DNA of 64,000 nucleotides, from positions 1 to 64,000 of the forward strand of contig CAMORO010000001.1 of NCBI GenBank assembly GCA_946623875.1, read 5' to 3'. This document shows, piece after piece, positions 58,273 to 64,000 of the stretch; the first letter of the stretch is position 1; each line of letters starts with the position of its first letter. Made by a program: the position numbers and the translations under genes. The notes beneath the pieces are model-generated. The model made no database searches. It was given only the letters and a program-made list of their open reading frames with translations, and was not told where the DNA came from. The stretch is from an uncultured Lachnospiraceae bacterium. GTDB lineage: Bacteria; Bacillota; Clostridia; Lachnospirales; Lachnospiraceae.

Positions 58273-58410
58273 GCCAGTACCTCCTTTCGGTCTTAGGCCT
58301 CATCCCATGGATGAAGCAAGGATTAATGGGTGACGGATATCCCGTCAACACTTGTATCACGAGTAAAAATGATAACATATATCAATGTGATTTTCAAGCA
58401 TATTTTTCAG
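58273..58410 (-). promoter_or_regulatory. Promoter and leader of rpsF-ssb-rpsR; candidate ribosomal-protein leader
   Basis: Minus strand: TTGAAA-17-TATCAT promoter, hairpin GACGGgatatCCGTC, then ACCGAAAGGAGG before the ATG. Confidence 0.45.
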
Positions 58411-58443
58411 TCCTCCTATTTATAGGATGACAAAAGGGGCGGA

Positions 58444-59166
58444 TCAGCAGCTTATCTGACCCAGCACCTCTCCGATACTTCCGTTTATCACAAGGTCAGC
58501 CTTCTTGTCCATGGGCGTTGATGATTTGTTTATAAGCACGAGCTTATTTCCACGATAGTAATTGATCAGGCCTGCTGCCGGATACACTGCCAGGGATGTT
58601 CCGCCGATAATGAGCATATCCGCCTTACTTATATGATCTATGGATCTGCTCATGATACTGTTGTCAAGACCCTCCTCATACAGTACAACATCGGGTTTTA
58701 CCGGGCCGCCGCATTCATCGCATTTGGGAACGCCCTCTGTTTCGATTATGTAGTTGATATCAAAGAACTTGTGGCAGTGCTCACAGTAATTGCGCAGTGT
58801 ACTTCCGTGAAGCTCAAGCACTTCCTTTGAACCGGCTGCCTGATGAAGTCCGTCTATATTCTGTGTCACAACAGCTTTAAGCTTACCCTTCTCTTCAAGC
58901 TCGGCCAGCTTAAGATGAGCCTTGTTCGGCTTAGCCGTCGTGCATATCAGCTTGTCCCTGTAGAATCTGTAGAACTCCGCTGTCCTGGCTCTGTAAAAAG
59001 TGTGCGAAAGAATTGTTTCCGGCGGATAGTCATACTTCTGATTGTACAGTCCGTCCACACTCCTGAAATCAGGAATTCCGCTCTCGGTGGACACTCCGGC
59101 TCCTCCGAAAAATACAATGTAATTACTCTCATCGATCCATTCCTGCAGCTTTTCAATTTCTTTCAT
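58444..59166 (-). CDS. NAD-dependent protein deacetylase, sirtuin family
   Basis: VFFGGAGVSTESGIPDFRS; VVTQNIDGLHQAAGSKEVLELHGS; four zinc Cys CEHC/CDEC. Confidence 0.95.
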   Translation of the reverse strand: MKEIEKLQEWIDESNYIVFFGGAGVSTESGIPDFRSVDGLYNQKYDYPPETILSHTFYRARTAEFYRFYRDKLICTTAKPNKAHLKLAELEEKGKLKAVVTQNIDGLHQAAGSKEVLELHGSTLRNYCEHCHKFFDINYIIETEGVPKCDECGGPVKPDVVLYEEGLDNSIMSRSIDHISKADMLIIGGTSLAVYPAAGLINYYRGNKLVLINKSSTPMDKKADLVINGSIGEVLGQISC

Positions 59167-59218
59167 TGTAACCCTCCTTTGATCTTTTATAATATGCCCT
59201 ACACCCGATACACCTGCA

Positions 59219-59656
59219 TCAGGATCCCTTCTCATCAGCATCCCGCTCAATTCCTACCTGCATCTCCGCCTTGCATACCTTCTCACCATTTTGATTGCGT
59301 ATCACGACCTTTATTATAATAAGATTAAATGTATCATTCTTTTCGGCAACTGTTCCTTCTACTGTCAGTTCATCCCCGACATAAACGGCTCCGGAAAACT
59401 TCGTCTTAACACTGTGGATCAGTGAATGCTCTCCCGGAAGATATACTCCGGCAAGCGTTGACAGATATGATGCCGTCAGCATTCCGAATACCACACAGCG
59501 TTCATGTCCGTGCGCCCTGGCGTATTCCACATCCTTATGAAGCGGATTGATATCTCCGGTAATATCACGGAACTTATCCATCTCAGACTCCGTTATCCTT
59601 ACCTTAAATGATTCCTTATGCCCGACCTCAAGCTGTTCATACGTATATGTGTTCAT
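59219..59656 (-). CDS. MaoC-like hotdog dehydratase
   Basis: VRITESEMDKFRDITGDINPLHKDVEYARAHGHERCVVFGMLTASYLSTLAGVYLPG. Confidence 0.92.
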   Translation of the reverse strand: MNTYTYEQLEVGHKESFKVRITESEMDKFRDITGDINPLHKDVEYARAHGHERCVVFGMLTASYLSTLAGVYLPGEHSLIHSVKTKFSGAVYVGDELTVEGTVAEKNDTFNLIIIKVVIRNQNGEKVCKAEMQVGIERDADEKGS

Positions 59657-59666
59657 TAAATAACTC

Positions 59667-59915
59667 CTAACGTCCCTGCTGTTTGTCGTATATCATATCC
59701 ACCATCTGTCCGACATTCTCGAGCTTGTTGACCTCCTTGATGTCGAACTTCATGTTGAATTCCTTCTCCATCGATATTATCAGCGAAATATGCTCCAGGG
59801 AATCCCAGTCCTCGATATCATCCGAATTGGTGGAATCCGTGATCACAAGAGTATCGTCATCAAAGACATCCCTGAATATTTCGTTAACCTTTTCCATTAT
59901 CTCTTCTCTGGTCAT
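59667..59915 (-). CDS. Acyl carrier protein
   Basis: EIFRDVFDDDTLVITDSTNSDDIEDWDSLEHISLIISMEKEFNMKFD (DSLEH phosphopantetheine site). Confidence 0.94.
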   Translation of the reverse strand: MTREEIMEKVNEIFRDVFDDDTLVITDSTNSDDIEDWDSLEHISLIISMEKEFNMKFDIKEVNKLENVGQMVDMIYDKQQGR

Positions 59916-60021
59916 TTAATTCTCTCCATTCCATCAATTGATGCAATACCGGCAGAGGCTGCCAAACCTATTTTTTAAATGAAATATACTCTCACAAGAC
60001 CGGAGGTCCTGAAATGCTTCT

Positions 60022-62280
60022 CTATATGGTTTCCAGCAGCCCGACCTCCGTAAGCTGCCCCACAACCTTACGGACCACTTCGACCGGCTGTTCAATTACC
60101 TTCGCAAGCTCTTCCACATCATGTGTTCCGTCAGCGTAGGCAAGTACATCCTTCATGGCAAGCGTTTCCCGGTAGGTCTCCTTGGAACTCATTGTCGGAA
60201 CCAGACCCCGTTTGCCAAGCTGCGGCTCACACAGGCAGGTAACCTTATATACCTTACCGTCATCCCCCGGGATCCTGTCATTTGATACTCTGGTTTTCCC
60301 TGTTCTTTCCTTCTTCATACCTACCTGTTCAAGTGCAGAAGACAGTTGCCTGTCGGAAGCGATAATACTGCGTATCCTCTCATCCTCTTCCTCTCCGAAT
60401 GCAGATGCGCCCTCGAGTACATCGATACACTTCCTCATGACCGAATACGCACCGTAGAAGCCCTCGGGAGACACTATGGTCATATTGTCGCCGGAGGTAT
60501 GATACTCGGGATAGATATGGTACTTGGATCTGCAAAAGCAGACAAGCGGAAGATCCACGCCCGGAGCCTGATACTGTCTTTCATCGGATCCCCTCTTAAG
60601 ATAGGAATAATCCGAATAATCAGGCTTCCCGCCTTTTCCTCTTCCCCTGCAATGCTCCTTAAGTACCGCTGTAAGAACCTTATCCGCAAGTGTATCACCA
60701 TATCTTGAATGAACTATCGAATAATCCCTGTCATCACCTACACAGGTAAGATTAAATCCCGCTATAACTTTCTCCTTAAGCTCATCAATATTCTTCGACA
60801 GATAGGTTATTGCTCCTATGGTTTCGGGAACAAATATGATACGGTAGCTGTATTTCCTGTTCCTTATTCCCTTGATATATGTACACAGATGAGCCATTAA
60901 CGAAGGACCGGAGCATTCGTTGTTCGCCATTGAGGGATGACATATATAGGTAGAAAGGAATACTTCCTTCTCAGACTTCCCTTCACTGACTGTTGACGGG
61001 ATAACAAGCTCTCCGTAAGTAAGATTCCCCTCAAACAATGAGGATTTAATGACCGCATGATATCTTGAAGCCCTCTCTAGGCTGTCCTTCTGCACCTGCG
61101 ACATCGCAAAGCCCCACCGTTCCCTGTAATATGAAGTAACATAGGGAATAAGTTCAGGCTGATCCTTAAGAGTGTAAATGTGGGGTTCAAGCTCATCAAA
61201 GCTCATCCACTCATCTACAGGAACGGAATACCCGAGTACATGCAGGTTATTGTCCATGAAATCAACTATACGGTTTCCATGTTCATCCTCGATATAGGCC
61301 TCATCTATCCGCCATTCCTTCGGCACCGTCCAGTCCATGACCTTCGTGCCCGTCGGTACCTCATACAGCTTAAGATCCGGAATGTATTCCTTAAGTATTT
61401 CAAAGGTCTCCCTGACACCTGCTCCGGTGATGCTGCGGCATATGGGAAACAGCCTCCCTGCCAGTCCGTACATGCTCTCACCCAGTACCTTGGGATCATC
61501 GTCCTGACCGATATATGAACAGATCCGGCGGCTCCTGTTTGTTAAAACATCCTTTACCATGATAGGATGAGCATCCCTTAACTCTATGATCTTATATTCG
61601 ATACCGTTAATATAAAACCGGTCTTCGATACCCTTTTCAATGAATTCGTCCTCAAGCGGAAGAATGGTATTTTCAACATCAAGTCCGAGATTCCTGACAT
61701 TCATTGAATATGTGGCTTCATGAGTATTACCCGAAGCATCGGTATAGTCAGCGGTGAAATCCTTAAGATACCTGTACGGAACCTGTCCGCCCGACTGCTC
61801 AGCATAATGGACAAATACAAATGAATGCTGCGTATCCTTGTCTATAAACAGATTTCTGTATCCGTGTTCCACCATGAAATTAAACGGTGAGTCGTCACCG
61901 AATGAACTGCTGTTAGAAAGCGCACACAGCTCTTCCTTATCCTTCCCCCATACGGCAAATGAATAAATGGGATGAGCTGTCCTTGCAAAATCCCCTCTTT
62001 TCATTGCTGTCTTTCCGATCGACCCTGTCTTACATGGGGTCTTATGGCTGTCATACGGCTCACCCTTGCAGAAAGCCCAGTTAAAGGTCGGAAATACCAG
62101 CGTCGCATCCTCTCCTATAATATCAATGATTCCGTCGATGAGGATATTAAGATCCGTATCATCATTATTCTGCATACAATCATACAGAAGCTGCTTGACA
62201 TCGGAGGTAACATATACATTATCTCCCTTTTTCAGATGAAGATGTCCCGCAATATCCTTTAATCTTATATAAGTATCCAT
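60022..62280 (-). CDS. Bifunctional protein: N-terminal AAC(3)-type acetyltransferase domain fused to DUF4910 aminopeptidase-like domain
   Basis: N-term ATLVFPTFNWAFCKGEPYDSHKTPCKTGSIGKTAMKRGDFARTAHPIYSFAVWG; C-term LSTYICHPSMANNECSGPSLMAHL...FVPETIGAITYLS...YHTSGDNMTIVSPEG plus winged-helix-like tail. Confidence 0.82.
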   Translation of the reverse strand: MDTYIRLKDIAGHLHLKKGDNVYVTSDVKQLLYDCMQNNDDTDLNILIDGIIDIIGEDATLVFPTFNWAFCKGEPYDSHKTPCKTGSIGKTAMKRGDFARTAHPIYSFAVWGKDKEELCALSNSSSFGDDSPFNFMVEHGYRNLFIDKDTQHSFVFVHYAEQSGGQVPYRYLKDFTADYTDASGNTHEATYSMNVRNLGLDVENTILPLEDEFIEKGIEDRFYINGIEYKIIELRDAHPIMVKDVLTNRSRRICSYIGQDDDPKVLGESMYGLAGRLFPICRSITGAGVRETFEILKEYIPDLKLYEVPTGTKVMDWTVPKEWRIDEAYIEDEHGNRIVDFMDNNLHVLGYSVPVDEWMSFDELEPHIYTLKDQPELIPYVTSYYRERWGFAMSQVQKDSLERASRYHAVIKSSLFEGNLTYGELVIPSTVSEGKSEKEVFLSTYICHPSMANNECSGPSLMAHLCTYIKGIRNRKYSYRIIFVPETIGAITYLSKNIDELKEKVIAGFNLTCVGDDRDYSIVHSRYGDTLADKVLTAVLKEHCRGRGKGGKPDYSDYSYLKRGSDERQYQAPGVDLPLVCFCRSKYHIYPEYHTSGDNMTIVSPEGFYGAYSVMRKCIDVLEGASAFGEEEDERIRSIIASDRQLSSALEQVGMKKERTGKTRVSNDRIPGDDGKVYKVTCLCEPQLGKRGLVPTMSSKETYRETLAMKDVLAYADGTHDVEELAKVIEQPVEVVRKVVGQLTEVGLLETI

Positions 62281-62311
62281 AATTTACCCTATGCTGCTCC
62301 GACAAATAAAA

Positions 62312-62399
62312 AGATCCTTCACTTCGTTCAGTATGACGTTGATATTCCGACATCATTGCCTTCCGGTATCCATGACATTCCGAGCGAAGCAAAGGATCT
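62312..62399. repeat. Imperfect palindromic intergenic element AGATCCTTCACTTCGTTCAGTATGAC ... ATGACATTCCGAGCGAAGCAAAGGATCT
   Basis: About 25-nt inverted arms with a few mismatches; located 5 bp downstream of the trigger-factor-like stop. Confidence 0.75.
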
Positions 62400-62403
62400 G
62401 ATA

Positions 62404-63609
62404 TTAATCTGTATAAACCGCGTTATCCTTGATTATCTTATAAGCCCTTGACTTATATACCGACTGGATAAGGTAAGGATCACCGAAGGTCTCCTTCTGC
62501 TGTTCATATGAGTCATCACTGCCCTCTGTCTCCACAAGATAAGCCTTGTAATCATCCACAGTACATCTTATGCCTTCCTTTTCCATTATGGCCTGGTATA
62601 TGAGCATCTTCTTGGCCGAATCCTGACAGATATTTATAAGCTCCTTGTCATATTCCTCCTCGGTCGTTCCGTTGTACTCATAGAAATCACTGTAGCCGCT
62701 TCCGTACATCTGCTCATAAATCTGGTTCATATACCGGAAAGACTCAAGCGATGTATATTTCTGAAGGGACTTGAGCTGCTTAAGGTATCTGTAAGGATAC
62801 TTGCTTACCGTAGTGTTCTCATCCAGATAATTGTCGATCCAGTTGTCCAGATTCTTATCGTATTCCTGATTCCTGTAAAATTCCTTATATTCCTCAACCG
62901 TATCTGCATTATCCGACAGATACTCGGCTACAAATTCATCCGTAAACTCGGGGTAGATACCGTTTATGGTACATTCAAACACCGCATCCTTGCCCTGAAG
63001 ATCCTCTTTATTGTAATCATCCGGGAAAGTCACGTTAACCGTAACATTGTCGCCGACACCCGCTCCGATAAGCTGCTCTTCAAAATCATCGATAAAGGTT
63101 CCTGAACCTATCGTAAGATCCGAGCCGCTTCCGTTTGTATTACCGCCTTCAAACTCAACGCCGTCTATCGTTCCGACATAATCGAGATTTATTATATCAC
63201 CGTTTTCGATCTTCTTGTCGGTTTCGGTGTCAAGATGCTGCTTACGCTGTCTCTCGATCTCATTTGCTATATCGGTATCGGTCGGTTCTATATCATTTTT
63301 GGAAATCGATACCCCTTTGTACTCTGGCATTGTAATGATCGATGATGCCGTAACTCCCTTTATATATCCGTTCTCATCAAGACCTTCGCTGTAATTGTTA
63401 TTGGGTGTAACCTTATTTGAAGCCTTGACAACAGCCACAGCAATAAGCGCGATCACTCCCGCTGCTATTAATGCCAATATAAGTATGCTGATTATCCTTC
63501 CCGTGATCTCCGTACGCTTAGCCTTCTTCTGCTGATTGGCACGGTCGATACGTTTCTTCATGCTGTTGCTCATATTGTCAGCACTGTTGTCATCCTTATT
63601 CTTTCCCAT
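62404..63609 (-). CDS. Membrane-anchored trigger-factor-like FKBP peptidyl-prolyl isomerase
   Basis: N-terminal TM IISILILALIAAGVIALIAVAVV; FKBP core IENGDIINLDYVGTIDGVEFEGGNTNGSGSDLTIGSGTFIDDFEEQLIGAGVGDNVTVNVTFPDDY; C-terminal trigger-factor-like helices; no ribosome-binding domain. Confidence 0.88.
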   Translation of the reverse strand: MGKNKDDNSADNMSNSMKKRIDRANQQKKAKRTEITGRIISILILALIAAGVIALIAVAVVKASNKVTPNNNYSEGLDENGYIKGVTASSIITMPEYKGVSISKNDIEPTDTDIANEIERQRKQHLDTETDKKIENGDIINLDYVGTIDGVEFEGGNTNGSGSDLTIGSGTFIDDFEEQLIGAGVGDNVTVNVTFPDDYNKEDLQGKDAVFECTINGIYPEFTDEFVAEYLSDNADTVEEYKEFYRNQEYDKNLDNWIDNYLDENTTVSKYPYRYLKQLKSLQKYTSLESFRYMNQIYEQMYGSGYSDFYEYNGTTEEEYDKELINICQDSAKKMLIYQAIMEKEGIRCTVDDYKAYLVETEGSDDSYEQQKETFGDPYLIQSVYKSRAYKIIKDNAVYTD

Positions 63610-63773
63610 TGGTACTAATCCTCCCGGTTAATATGTATTATCATCCTTTGCAGATCATGATCTGTGGCGGTGATATTTCACATCATAATATTCTAACCTA
63701 TATTTACAAGATTTTAAATAGTAAATCTGTGAAAGTTTTGTATTCAATCCCCAGACTGCTTTTATGAATGCTT

Positions 63774-64000
63774 TTATGAATGCATTTCCTTGTTTGCATT
63801 CAGAAAGTCATACAATGCCATCACACAGAAGATCATGGGTGTACAAAGTATCTGCTGGTAACAGAACATATTGTGGAAAAAGTATCCGGCAACCGCCGAA
63901 GCACATGCCAGTGATGCCGGATTGTCATATTTCCTTACGCAGGAGACAAATGCACTGCCAAATATCCCAAGATAGGTTACGAAGCCCAGGATCCCTTCAT
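63774..64000 (-). CDS. C-terminus of a multi-TM protein, possibly O-antigen ligase/polymerase-like (5' part beyond window)
   Basis: Reverse strand reads ...EGILGFVTYLGIFGSAFVSCVRKYDNPASLACASAVAGYFFHNMFCYQQILCTPMIFCVMALYDFLNANKEMHS*. Confidence 0.5.
   Translation of the reverse strand, partial: EGILGFVTYLGIFGSAFVSCVRKYDNPASLACASAVAGYFFHNMFCYQQILCTPMIFCVMALYDFLNANKEMHS

Noticed and set aside
60022-62280. Calling the AAC(3) domain an aminoglycoside-resistance gene
   Set aside because: The fusion to DUF4910 and neighbouring ACP/MaoC genes make a surface-sugar role more likely; no resistance-gene context.

Overview
This is a chromosomal window from a low-to-mid-GC Gram-positive anaerobe. Gene content and order look like Lachnospiraceae (Butyrivibrio/Roseburia-like); that placement is inference, since no search was run. 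About 57 protein-coding genes are recognisable, most on the minus strand. Main blocks: a GH31/ABC sugar-uptake locus (4.5-10.6 kb); an exopolysaccharide regulatory and glycosyltransferase block (24.1-29.7 kb); a housekeeping block with U32 peptidase, MltG-like, YlbF, RNase J, DUF1292, RuvX, IreB and MtaB (29.8-37 kb); thiI-cysteine desulfurase-rsmE (39-42 kb); pflA plus a small 2[4Fe-4S] ferredoxin absent from the ORF track; dnaB-rplI-gdpP (45.8-49.7 kb); rpsF-ssb-rpsR (57.2-58.3 kb); and an ACP/MaoC/AAC(3)-DUF4910 cluster (59.2-62.3 kb). No rRNA, tRNA, CRISPR array or intact transposase was recognised. The observations most worth a second look are: (1) two multi-hairpin repeats with matching architecture, each between convergent genes, with a covarying small stem and a shared ATGCAAGCATG loop; (2) a YdcF/DUF218 gene whose N- and C-terminal parts are joined by an apparent internal deletion; (3) an AAC(3)-DUF4910 fusion next to ACP and MaoC genes; (4) a shared LacI-type operator upstream of both the GH31 gene and the ABC permease genes; (5) a diguanylate cyclase with a LacI-like sensor and no DNA-binding domain; (6) a 32-bp perfect palindrome in a highly structured intergenic region.
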